From Tannerellaceae bacterium (GTDB lineage Bacteria; Bacteroidota; Bacteroidia; Bacteroidales; Tannerellaceae): a stretch of DNA of 53,217 nucleotides. This document shows positions 46,025 to 53,217 of the stretch, in pieces. The translations under genes and the position numbers were made by a program. The stretch covers positions 1-53,217 of the forward strand of contig JAISBL010000024.1 of NCBI GenBank assembly GCA_031266215.1, written 5' to 3'. A model generated the notes under the pieces. It did no database searches and was not told the origin of the DNA. It saw only the letters and a list, made by a program, of their open reading frames with translations. Position 1 is the stretch's first letter. Each line of letters opens with the position of its first letter.

Positions 46025-49000
46025 TAATTCTTTAGTTTGCCTAATCTGTTTTCTATCATACCGGCAATGTCATCATTGCCATTGTAGTTATTCCGTAAGC
46101 TTGTGAGATACTGCCGCGCCTGAAAATCGTCACCTTGCCGGATATATATGTCTGCCAGCAGAATAAACCCACGCGCCAGCCAATAAGAGTGAGATGTCCC
46201 TTTTTCAATAAAGTCCATCAGTTCTTTTTCGGCCCTTGCGTTATCATTAGCGTCATAATATAATTGCCCCAACAAATATTTGGCTTCGGCTCCGTACACT
46301 GTACGTGTATCTTTGGCAAGTGTCTGCAAATCGGATAAAGACTTGTCCGGTTGATTTAGTTTGATATAAGCTTTCGCGCGTATATAACGGGATTCATTAA
46401 TGATTTCGGGCGAAAGTTTGGCGCCTTTCAATACATCGTCTGCCGCCGATAAGGCGTCAAGCGACTGGCCGGCAAACTGAGCACAACGCATGACACCTAT
46501 CCTGGCGGCTTCTTTGTTTGTTGGATCTTCGGCTATCAAGCGCAGATGTTTAAAGCTCTCCAATGCATCTTTATAATCTTTTTCTTCATATTCAATCCCG
46601 GCTTTGCGCGCCCAGGCATCTTCTGCGAACTTAGTGTCTCCACTTTCCAGAACCAAATTATACAGACGTTTAGCTTCTGTATAGTTCTTGTTCGTAAAGT
46701 GAACAGAAGCCAGGTAGTAGTTTGCACGCGTGCTGAAAGCGCCGGAGGGGAAGTTTTGCAAATATCCGGTTAAACTGCGGCTTGCACCGCTATAGTCGCC
46801 TCGCATAAACATCCGTTCGGCAGCAAGATAAGTCAGCGAGTCTTGCTCCGACACGTCCACATGGAGTCTTCCTCCAAGCGAATTAGCATAGGAGGTATAC
46901 GAACCGACGTCGTCAAGTTCGATATAGATTGACTTCAGGTCCTGAAGCGCTACGCGCGCCTCTTCACTTTCAGGATACCGGGCAATGACATCCTTATATG
47001 CTTCCACTGCTTTGTCGGGCTGATTAGCGTTATAATATAACAAACCTATTTGCACCCCGGCTTTGCGTGCATTGCTATTATGGGGGAAACGGCTTATCAG
47101 CGCTTCAAACGCTTCTGCCGCCGCTCTATTGTTGTCAATCAACACATATGAGCGTCCCTTTTCATACAAAGCGTCGGGAACGTATCGTGAATCGGGGAAG
47201 TCCGACAGTATGCGATCCATTGCAACGATCTTGCCGCGGTAGTCTTTCTGTAATCCGGCGATGTAGCCTTTTTGAAACATGGAGTAATCGGCGGTAGACG
47301 GATGTATTGCGGCAGCGCGGGCATAGCTTTCTTCGGCCTGGACAAAGTGGCGGTCATAAAACAGGCAGTCGCCGATACGGTTATATGCATCGGCATATAC
47401 CTCTGTTCTTTGGTTACGTTCCAACTCTGTATACTGGCGGAAATTTTTAAGAGCGTCATCGTATCGCTGCTGTTTGAAGAAGCTGTACCCCGTGTTATAA
47501 CAGGCCAGCGCATACATATCAGTGTTACGCTGGCGGGTGTTGTTCATGTAGGTGCGAAAGTCCGTTATTGCATGCTGATACAGGCCCTGCCGGTAATAAG
47601 ACTCCCCGCGCCAGAAGTAAGAGTCATTGCGCGCCTCTACGTTATACGCCCCCATGTCTATGGCGCTCGTAAAAAAGCTTACGGCTTCCTCTATATTTAC
47701 ATTGGCAAAGGCCTGTGTCCCCATCTGGAAGAGGATGCCCTGCCTGACCTCAAGGATACGTGCACCGGGGCGGTTGATCTTTTCGATAGAGGTAAGCGCC
47801 GCCCGGTAGTTTTTGGTTGTGAGATATACTTCCACCAGATAATTATTCACCCGGCCGGTATATTTGGAGTCAGGGAAGCTGTTCAGGAAGTTTTCAAACA
47901 CAGCAACCGACTCCCCAAAGCCGGTAAAGGCAGTCTCGTGAATCAGGAGAGCATAATTATATGTAGCCGCCTCTTTTATCTGGTTATCGAAAGACGCGGC
48001 CGAAGCTGCCTCAAATGACATACGGGCATTGTTTTTATCGTCTTTTTTCAGATAGCTTTGCCCAAGGTACATGTAGGCATTCTGGGTAAGGGCGTCATCT
48101 TCGCTGACGGTTTGGCTCAGACAGCTTATCGCATTCGCATAGTCGGCATTGTTGTAATAGCTGACGCCAAGTATATATAAGTCGTTGCGCGAAGCGTTTT
48201 CAGTCCGTCCGATATATTCGGACAAGCTGGCTATGGCTTTGTCCCGGTTGCCGAGGTGGTAGTAAGCGTTTCCGACAATACGGTACACCTCGCCGTTGTC
48301 CGGATTACCGGGGTAGTTGGAAAGTATCTCTTCGCCTTCTTTCGCCACCCTCTCATATTTGCCCTGTATGAAATAAATTTGTGCAATGAAGTACTGTGCC
48401 GATCTTTTGTAAACCACAGAGGCATCCTTCAGGCTTGTAAACTCTTCCAAAGCTTCGTCATAACGCCGGGCCGTATAGTCGATATAAGCCACGTAATATG
48501 AAGCCGCCTCGCGGTAGGTGTATCCCTGTCTGGCGGCCATGAAATAGGCCCGCGCCTTGCCAGGGTCGCCCGTTTGCAACAGCGAATAGGCCAAACGATA
48601 GGTATAAGCCTCCTGTTGATCTGCTCCAAGTCTGTCTGCATGCGCTTCATTCAGCCAGAAAGAGGCTTTCTCGTATTCATTGCGTCCGAAATGAACAGAG
48701 CCTATATAGAAACATACCTCGTCGGTGTGACGGGTATCGGGATAGGTATCAAGATATTCTTTCAACTGTTCGGGGGCCTGGGGAAGTCCTTGTTCGTAGG
48801 CTATGCACGCCAGCATGTAATCCGACTCCTGAACTGTGGAAGCATCTGTAACCCCCTGTTGTTGTTTGTATGCCTGTAGTTTGTCGGCAGCCCCGGTATA
48901 GTTCTTCATATCAAAGAATTCTTTCCCTTCTACAAACAGGCGTTCGGGCGTATTAAACTGATACGAACGCTGTCCGACGGCCGCATAACTGCCGCATATC

Positions 49001-49032
49001 AGGCATAGTGGAATAAATAATCTCTTCATCAT
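46024..49032 (-). CDS. Large tetratricopeptide-repeat periplasmic protein
   Basis: The 1002-residue product has a short signal peptide (MMKRLFIPLCLICGSYAAVG) and is then built almost wholly of TPR helices. Repeats of the form YNRIGDCLFYDRHFVQAEES, YYNANQPDKAVEAYKDVIAR and YLLGQLYYDANDNARAEKEL recur about every 35 residues along its length. TPR solenoids bind partner proteins. With the coupled beta-barrel gene downstream it probably forms a periplasmic scaffold for that barrel. There is no lipobox, so it should be soluble in the periplasm or loosely attached. Confidence 0.8.
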   Translation of the reverse strand: MMKRLFIPLCLICGSYAAVGQRSYQFNTPERLFVEGKEFFDMKNYTGAADKLQAYKQQQGVTDASTVQESDYMLACIAYEQGLPQAPEQLKEYLDTYPDTRHTDEVCFYIGSVHFGRNEYEKASFWLNEAHADRLGADQQEAYTYRLAYSLLQTGDPGKARAYFMAARQGYTYREAASYYVAYIDYTARRYDEALEEFTSLKDASVVYKRSAQYFIAQIYFIQGKYERVAKEGEEILSNYPGNPDNGEVYRIVGNAYYHLGNRDKAIASLSEYIGRTENASRNDLYILGVSYYNNADYANAISCLSQTVSEDDALTQNAYMYLGQSYLKKDDKNNARMSFEAASAASFDNQIKEAATYNYALLIHETAFTGFGESVAVFENFLNSFPDSKYTGRVNNYLVEVYLTTKNYRAALTSIEKINRPGARILEVRQGILFQMGTQAFANVNIEEAVSFFTSAIDMGAYNVEARNDSYFWRGESYYRQGLYQHAITDFRTYMNNTRQRNTDMYALACYNTGYSFFKQQRYDDALKNFRQYTELERNQRTEVYADAYNRIGDCLFYDRHFVQAEESYARAAAIHPSTADYSMFQKGYIAGLQKDYRGKIVAMDRILSDFPDSRYVPDALYEKGRSYVLIDNNRAAAEAFEALISRFPHNSNARKAGVQIGLLYYNANQPDKAVEAYKDVIARYPESEEARVALQDLKSIYIELDDVGSYTSYANSLGGRLHVDVSEQDSLTYLAAERMFMRGDYSGASRSLTGYLQNFPSGAFSTRANYYLASVHFTNKNYTEAKRLYNLVLESGDTKFAEDAWARKAGIEYEEKDYKDALESFKHLRLIAEDPTNKEAARIGVMRCAQFAGQSLDALSAADDVLKGAKLSPEIINESRYIRAKAYIKLNQPDKSLSDLQTLAKDTRTVYGAEAKYLLGQLYYDANDNARAEKELMDFIEKGTSHSYWLARGFILLADIYIRQGDDFQARQYLTSLRNNYNGNDDIAGMIENRLGKLKN

Positions 49033-49061
49033 TACTTTGTTTTAATAATAATTAGGTGAAA

Positions 49062-49069
49062 CAAATGTA
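49062..49069 (-). promoter_or_regulatory. -7 box of the TPR/beta-barrel operon
   Basis: The minus strand reads TACATTTG, matching TAnnTTTG, 29 bases upstream of the TPR start codon. No TTTG was found at the -33 spacing. It lies between the NUDIX stop and the TPR start. Confidence 0.5.
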
Positions 49070-49088
49070 CATGATAAAAGTCGTTTTA

Positions 49089-49637
49089 TCATACACCGGG
49101 GTTTGTAACTTTATAAATACGTATTGCCTTACGGATAGAGCTCAGACCAAAATCGTCGGGGTTAAGGTCGCGGGCGGGCAGTACGACAATACCGGCGGCA
49201 TCATCTCCGGCCGTAGCATCATCAAAGTCTATGACATGGCATTCGAAGAACAGGTCTAAGGTATGGACTTCAAAGCCCTTGTAAGGATATATATTTGGAA
49301 GGGAGAAAAGATACCGGCAGCCGGCGGGCCGAATCCCTGTTTCTTCTTCCATCTCGCGCAAGACGGCCTCTTCGGCCGTTTCATGTGCGTCGGCAAAACC
49401 GCCCGGAAGGTCCAGCGTCCCGCTTGCCGGCTCCTTTGCACGCCTGACCAGCAACAGTTCTCCTTTTGAGTTCTTCATAAAGCAGGCCACTGACGCCGAA
49501 GGGTTAAAATAGTACACGAAGCCGCATACGTCGCATGTCTTCGCCTTTTCGTTCCCGGCACGGAAACCTCCGGCTCCGCAGGCCGGACAGTAAATGAATT
49601 GCCTTAAAGGATGGGGTGAGGGGAGAGGTGTATACAT
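49089..49637 (-). CDS. NUDIX hydrolase with N-terminal zinc ribbon
   Basis: The 182-residue protein has a four-cysteine zinc ribbon, YCPACG and TCDVCG, within its first 45 residues. The Nudix box follows, beginning GGFADAHETAEEAVLREMEE and closing ETGI, matching GX5EX7REUXEEXGU. NudC-like and related enzymes with a ribbon cleave nucleoside diphosphate derivatives such as NADH; the substrate here is not determined. A TTG five codons upstream is possible, but the ATG at 49637 is preferred. It lies downstream of the ROK kinase gene on the same strand. Confidence 0.85.
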   Translation of the reverse strand: MYTPLPSPHPLRQFIYCPACGAGGFRAGNEKAKTCDVCGFVYYFNPSASVACFMKNSKGELLLVRRAKEPASGTLDLPGGFADAHETAEEAVLREMEEETGIRPAGCRYLFSLPNIYPYKGFEVHTLDLFFECHVIDFDDATAGDDAAGIVVLPARDLNPDDFGLSSIRKAIRIYKVTNPGV

Positions 49638-49700
49638 GGCGTATGGGAGCAAAGGCGACTGGCAACAGACAGACGGAGACTATCCGCTGCCGGTCGAATC

Positions 49701-50675
49701 TCACTGATTAGATTCCTTTGACTCCCAGCCAAGCGCGCTTGCGCCCAGGATGGCGGCGTCGGCTTCTTTCAACTGGGAGAAGATAAGTCTGGTTTTTCCC
49801 CTGAAGACGTTCAGTACGTTTCGATCCATAGCTTCCTGGATCGGTTCAGAGATGAGCCGGCCGGCCTTCGCCAGTCCGCCGAACAGGATAATGGCTTCAG
49901 GGCTTGAGAAAGCAATGAAGTCGGCAAAGGCTTCGCCCAGCATATGGCCGGTAGTTTCAAATATTTCCAATGCTATTTTGTCGTTCTGCACCGCCGCATC
50001 GTATATATCTTTAGAAGTGATGGCATCCGGGTCCAGGTCGCGCAGCAGGCTGTTCTCAGTCCGTATCTCCAGATACTCACGCGCCGTACGCGCTATTCCG
50101 GTAGCCGAGGTGTAAGTCTCCAGACAACCCTGGCGCCCGCATCCGCACATACGTCCGTTGTGGCGGCGTACGATGACGTGGCCCAGTTCGCCGGCAAAGC
50201 CGTCGTGCCCGTAAACCAGGTTCCCCCCTATCACGATACCGCTGCCTACGCCCGTACCGAGCGTGATCATGATAAAGTCTTTCATTCCACGCGCTGCACC
50301 GTAAGTCATTTCACCTATGGCGGCAGCGTTGGCGTCGTTGGTCATCGTGACGGGGATGTTCTCCAGATTGTCGCTTATCATTTGCGCCAGGGGTATCCGT
50401 CCTTTCCACGGCAGGTTTGCGGCAGACTCGATGCAGCCGCTGAAATAGTTTCCGTTAGGCGCCCCTATTCCTACACCTTTGATCTTATCGTAGCCGCCGG
50501 ACTGCCCTATAACCAGTGCGATAGCTGTGGTTAATTCGTCAACATAGTCGCTCACGTCGGCATGCCTGTTTGTTTTTATGGATCCGCTATGCAAGATCGT
50601 CCCTCTTGCATCCACCAGTCCGAATACGGTGTTTGTGCCACCCATATCGATACCTACTACATAAGGTTTATCCAT
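49701..50675 (-). CDS. ROK family sugar kinase (glucokinase-type)
   Basis: The 324-residue protein begins MDKPYVVGIDMGGTNTVFGL, the ATP-binding phosphate-1 motif of ROK kinases. The catalytic Asp is in TNDANAAAIGE, and the zinc site CGCGRQGCLET follows GHVIVRRHNGRM, as in bacterial glucokinases. It should phosphorylate glucose or a related hexose with ATP in the cytoplasm; N-acetylmannosamine or fructose cannot be ruled out. A TTG five codons upstream is less likely. A -7 box lies at 50716-50723, and the NUDIX gene follows. Confidence 0.88.
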   Translation of the reverse strand: MDKPYVVGIDMGGTNTVFGLVDARGTILHSGSIKTNRHADVSDYVDELTTAIALVIGQSGGYDKIKGVGIGAPNGNYFSGCIESAANLPWKGRIPLAQMISDNLENIPVTMTNDANAAAIGEMTYGAARGMKDFIMITLGTGVGSGIVIGGNLVYGHDGFAGELGHVIVRRHNGRMCGCGRQGCLETYTSATGIARTAREYLEIRTENSLLRDLDPDAITSKDIYDAAVQNDKIALEIFETTGHMLGEAFADFIAFSSPEAIILFGGLAKAGRLISEPIQEAMDRNVLNVFRGKTRLIFSQLKEADAAILGASALGWESKESNQ

Positions 50676-50715
50676 GATTATATACCTCAAATTATTAAGA
50701 TTATTATTAGGGGAG

Positions 50716-50723
50716 CAAATATA
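50716..50723 (-). promoter_or_regulatory. -7 box of the ROK kinase gene
   Basis: The minus strand reads TATATTTG, matching TAnnTTTG, about 41 bases upstream of the ATG. A TTG lies 18 bases further upstream as a partial -33 box. Confidence 0.5.
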
Positions 50724-50937
50724 ATGGTTTTATCGTACCTGCAACACTTATGGCCTGCAATCATGCCTCAACGGCGCCACGACAGGGGAACGTCTGTGTT
50801 TTACAGTTAGCGAAGTCGGAAAAGGTGAACTATTTGGTTGATATTGTGCCGGAAACGATGAACTCTTGGGAGGCTTTTCAGAATGCTTATTTAAAAAGGT
50901 TGAAGCATCTTTGCATCGTATAATAAAATTAGTAACT

Positions 50938-52620
50938 ATGAAGTATATTAAGAATCTGTTTGTTTGTTTTTGGATAGCGGTAATGGTCGCTTCCGCCGCC
51001 TGCGGCAATGGCGGCGATACAGATAAGGGTGCAACCATCGACAGGGGAAAGCTGTCTTTTGTATTGCCCGACGTGGGTAAGGTAATAACTTACTCTGCAA
51101 GTTCTGTCGGTGAGGATGGCTCGGTTAATGACGTTGTAGCCATATACGTATTTGACGATTTGCTGCACTTTATGCATCGTCACACTATCCCTTACTCTCA
51201 GAGCGAGGGGATGAGTAACGGCCGGCAGTATTCGCTCTCGATGACAGGATCGGGCGAACGTAATTTTGTGTTCATACAGGCTCCGTCAGGATATGAGTTC
51301 CCGGGACTGGCCGAGGGTAGCAGCATAGACGTCCTGACCCGGGCCGTGACGGATCCGATAACCGGCAGGCTGTTACCTCCATTTACGATGTCCAACGCCA
51401 TGTCTGAAGGTAATCCGTACATCACCGTTGCTGACATCGAGGCCCAGACGGCCCCGATAACGGTAAACATGAAGCGGCGTGTGGCGCGGTTTGACATTAT
51501 CAATGAGGCTGCGACGATAGCCCTGACCGGCGTGCAGGTCTCAAACGCCCCCCTGACGGGCAGTCTGCTTAACGACGGTGCGCGCCCGAAGGCTCCTGAT
51601 AACGGACTGTATTATGACATGTCGGCCCCTTCGGAACTGAGTAACGGCGGAAAGAGTTTTTACCTCTACCCCACGGTGCTGAACCCCGACAATACGGGCA
51701 CGGTCATCACCATACGGACGAAGGATAACGGCAGCAGCAGGGAGAAGTATACCACCATCCCGGTAAGCCAAAGTGTGCCGATAGAGGCCAACAAGCGGTA
51801 CCTGTTTACCATGAGCCGTGACCAGGAGGGCGAGTTAGCGCTTAAACTCACTATATCCGAATGGTCTGAAACCTCCGAAAGCGAAAATATGACTGCCATA
51901 CATGAAGACATACAGATATTTCTCTGCATGGGGCAGTCTAACATGGTGGGATACACCGACGCCCCGTACGACTATGAGGAAATCAGAAGGGCCTACGTCT
52001 ACGACCCGTCTATAGATGGTCTGGTATCGCCCGCGTCTGCAATCTCCAGCTACAACGTGCTGAATGACAGGCGCGGCCGCGGGATAGGCGTGCCTTATGG
52101 TTTCCTTATGGACATGATCAGCTACTTCCCTGCCAGAAAGACCGCCGTTGTACTTGCCGGCTACGGAGGGGAGGAGATTGCAGACTTCCTTCCCGAAAGC
52201 GGCACCGGCTACTACTCAAAAGCTATAGCGGCCGTAAAAGCCGCAGCCGCTCACGGCGGAAAGATTCGTGGTGTGCTGTGGCACCAGGGCGAGGCTGACT
52301 CCGGCAGCAATCTGCGCCACCTTTACAGCGATAAGCTCAAAACCATTATAGAGTCTGTACGCAGAGACCTGAACATCCCTAACCTGCCTTTCGTGGCTGG
52401 TGAAGTGATGGAGTATGAGCCATACGGCCCGTATCTCAATTTCGTTGAGTTCAACAAAATCCTTAACAGCGCCGCAGCCGGTATGCCGGGGGTCTACGTG
52501 GTGCAGTCCGATGGTTTGAAGGGACAGGACACGGCGCATCTGAACGCCTCAGACATGGTTGTCTTCGGCAAGCGTTACGCCGCGAAAGTATTCGATATCT
52601 TTTCCGGCACGGCTGAATAA
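50938..52620 (+). CDS. Fimbrillin-like lipoprotein fused to an SGNH/sialate-O-acetylesterase-type domain
   Basis: The 560-residue protein starts with a lipoprotein signal (lipidated Cys22). Residues ~35-320 (GKLSFVLPDVG, MKRRVARFDII, GKSFYLYPT) are homologous to the N-terminus of the 11316-13292 lipoprotein. From residue ~325 the C-terminus is an SGNH-type esterase: FLCMGQSNMVGY with Ser334 as nucleophile, LWHQGEAD (residues 447-454), and a terminal catalytic Asp531/His534 in DTAHLN. This is the sialate-O-acetylesterase pattern, so a surface-anchored carbohydrate deacetylase is predicted. The FISUMP-like end of its paralogue is replaced. The ATG at 50938 is chosen over a frame 24 codons longer because it gives the signal peptide. 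Confidence 0.85.
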   Translation: MKYIKNLFVCFWIAVMVASAACGNGGDTDKGATIDRGKLSFVLPDVGKVITYSASSVGEDGSVNDVVAIYVFDDLLHFMHRHTIPYSQSEGMSNGRQYSLSMTGSGERNFVFIQAPSGYEFPGLAEGSSIDVLTRAVTDPITGRLLPPFTMSNAMSEGNPYITVADIEAQTAPITVNMKRRVARFDIINEAATIALTGVQVSNAPLTGSLLNDGARPKAPDNGLYYDMSAPSELSNGGKSFYLYPTVLNPDNTGTVITIRTKDNGSSREKYTTIPVSQSVPIEANKRYLFTMSRDQEGELALKLTISEWSETSESENMTAIHEDIQIFLCMGQSNMVGYTDAPYDYEEIRRAYVYDPSIDGLVSPASAISSYNVLNDRRGRGIGVPYGFLMDMISYFPARKTAVVLAGYGGEEIADFLPESGTGYYSKAIAAVKAAAAHGGKIRGVLWHQGEADSGSNLRHLYSDKLKTIIESVRRDLNIPNLPFVAGEVMEYEPYGPYLNFVEFNKILNSAAAGMPGVYVVQSDGLKGQDTAHLNASDMVVFGKRYAAKVFDIFSGTAE

Positions 52621-52623
52621 GTT

Positions 52624-52647
52624 CCCGCCCGCAGTGATGGCGGCGGG
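52624..52647 (+). terminator. Hairpin just after the fimbrillin-esterase gene
   Basis: CCCGCC pairs with GGCGGG across a 12-base loop, four bases after the stop codon. There is no T-run. A larger hairpin array follows at 52678-52790. Confidence 0.4.
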
Positions 52648-52677
52648 TAGGGGATCAGGCAATGTGTTTCATCATAG

Positions 52678-52790
52678 TTTTAGAAGGTGCTTCTTAAGCG
52701 CTTAAGAAGGTGCTTCACTAACGCTTATGAAGGTCCTTCATAGGGGCTTAAGAAGGAGCTTCATAGGGCCTTAAGAAGCACCTTCTAAAA
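52678..52790. repeat. Four and a half tandem 23-bp repeats inside a 21-bp perfect inverted repeat
   Basis: Units GAAGGTGCTTC plus 12 bases start at 52683, 52706, 52729 and 52752, each 23 bases long. Each has a GAAG-n3-CTTC hairpin, and the first contains CTTAAGCGCTTAAG. The first 21 bases (52678-52698) are the exact reverse complement of the last 21 (52770-52790), so the whole 113 bases can fold into one large hairpin. Confidence 0.9.
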
Positions 52791-52814
52791 ACGTCGGGTA
52801 AAAAACCTGTGATT

Positions 52815-52943
52815 CGGATAAAGCGGCGCCACTGTAAAACGCACCCGTGACGCCGCAGGCCTTATTGATATGGCGTCAGCACACACCGGAAACCATCACG
52901 CAGGCGTATTGGTCGTTTTACAGAAGCGCCGCCTTATCTCCGG
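52815..52943. repeat. Imperfect ~40-bp inverted-repeat pair carrying ATAAAGCGGC-N6-GTAAAAC
   Basis: The left arm (52815-52857) has ATAAAGCGGC-N6-GTAAAAC and then a GTGACGCC end. The right arm (52903-52943), read on the minus strand, has ATAAGGCGGC-N6-GTAAAAC and then TACGCC. The arms are about 45 bases apart. The same core occurs at 13820 and 14356 beside the 21-bp array. No gene lies inside, so this could be a MITE-like or structural element. Confidence 0.6.
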
Positions 52944-52987
52944 AAACTCAGGCTGGATAGTCAACAGGGTACCTTGTGGGAATCTAA

Positions 52988-53200
52988 TACAGTAGCGTGT
53001 GATCTATCCATACAGTAGTGTGTGGAACTATCCACACAGGGCGTGTGGGGTGTCCACACAGGGCGTGTGGGGTGTCCACACAGGGCGTGTGGAGTGTCCA
53101 CACAGGGCGTGTGGGCTCTCCACACAGGGCGTGTGGGGTGTCCACACAGGGCGTGTGGGCTCTCCACACAGGGCGTGTGGAGAGTTTATAAAGTAGTGTA
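52988..53200. repeat. Tandem array of 22-bp hairpin repeats near the window end
   Basis: Seven perfect cores, GGGCGTGTGG, begin at 53039, 53061, 53083, 53105, 53127, 53149 and 53171, exactly 22 bases apart, with degenerate copies on both sides. Each unit has the hairpin CCACAC-agggc-GTGTGG. There are no spacers. Open frames on both strands are by-products of the repeat. Confidence 0.9.
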
Positions 53201-53217
53201 TAAGGAATTCAGGAGGA

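Noticed and set aside
52961-53196. Proline/histidine-rich ORFs on both strands at the window end
   Set aside because: They are produced by the 22-bp repeat and exist in several frames on both strands.
1-53217. tRNA, rRNA or other structured RNA genes
   Set aside because: I looked for cloverleaf ends and T-loop motifs in the intergenic gaps and found none that I could support by eye.

Overview
The window comes from a member of the Bacteroidota, most likely order Bacteroidales. Four things point there. Promoter-like sequences repeatedly show the Bacteroidota -7 box TAnnTTTG, and starts lack strong Shine-Dalgarno sites. Several genes encode fimbrillin-type lipoproteins. One very large protein ends in a type IX secretion (T9SS) sorting domain. 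The ribosomal cluster runs fusA-rpsJ without tuf and secY-map without adk, which is usual for this group. Fimbrillins plus T9SS suggest a Porphyromonas/Tannerella/Paludibacter/Dysgonomonas-like lineage rather than a typical gut Bacteroides; I cannot name the species.

Layout. 1-356 is the 3' end of a fimbrillin-type gene with a FISUMP-like C-terminus. 959-10867 holds housekeeping genes: rplS, a DUF5606 gene, lon (minus), dxs-trkA-trkH, kdsB and a GNAT gene (minus). That block is bracketed by a ~146-bp inverted repeat made of the 3' ends and terminator hairpins of two FISUMP-type genes. 11316-21974 is a surface-protein region: a fimbrillin-FISUMP lipoprotein (minus), a 1.5-kb non-coding gap with a 21-bp tandem array, then a second fimbrillin-FISUMP lipoprotein followed by a 1634-aa FG-GAP/VCBS T9SS protein. 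22319-22847 is an array of 23 units of 23 bp. 22989-26103 is a three-gene operon: an ECF sigma factor, a protein that appears to run from cytoplasm through inner membrane and periplasm into an outer-membrane barrel (a dual-membrane-spanning anti-sigma architecture), and an LVIVD-type lipoprotein.

26202-44076 is the complete str-S10-spc-alpha ribosomal supercluster on the minus strand, rpsL through rplQ, including secY, map, infA, rpmJ and rpoA. Upstream on the same strand are a translationally coupled beta-barrel/TPR pair, a NUDIX hydrolase and a ROK sugar kinase. 50938-52620 encodes a chimera: the fimbrillin-like N-terminus of the 11316-13292 protein joined to an SGNH/sialate-O-acetylesterase-type domain. 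The window ends in more palindromic arrays.

The most unusual signal is non-coding. At least five intergenic tandem arrays have different sequences but the same design: contiguous 21-23-bp units, each with an internal dyad, and several lie beside a recurring motif ATAAAGCGGC-N6-GTAAAA. They have no spacers, so they are not CRISPR. I do not recognise them as a named element. The second main lead is the modular fimbrillin family, in which one anchor-type N-terminus carries either a FISUMP-like tip or a predicted esterase.
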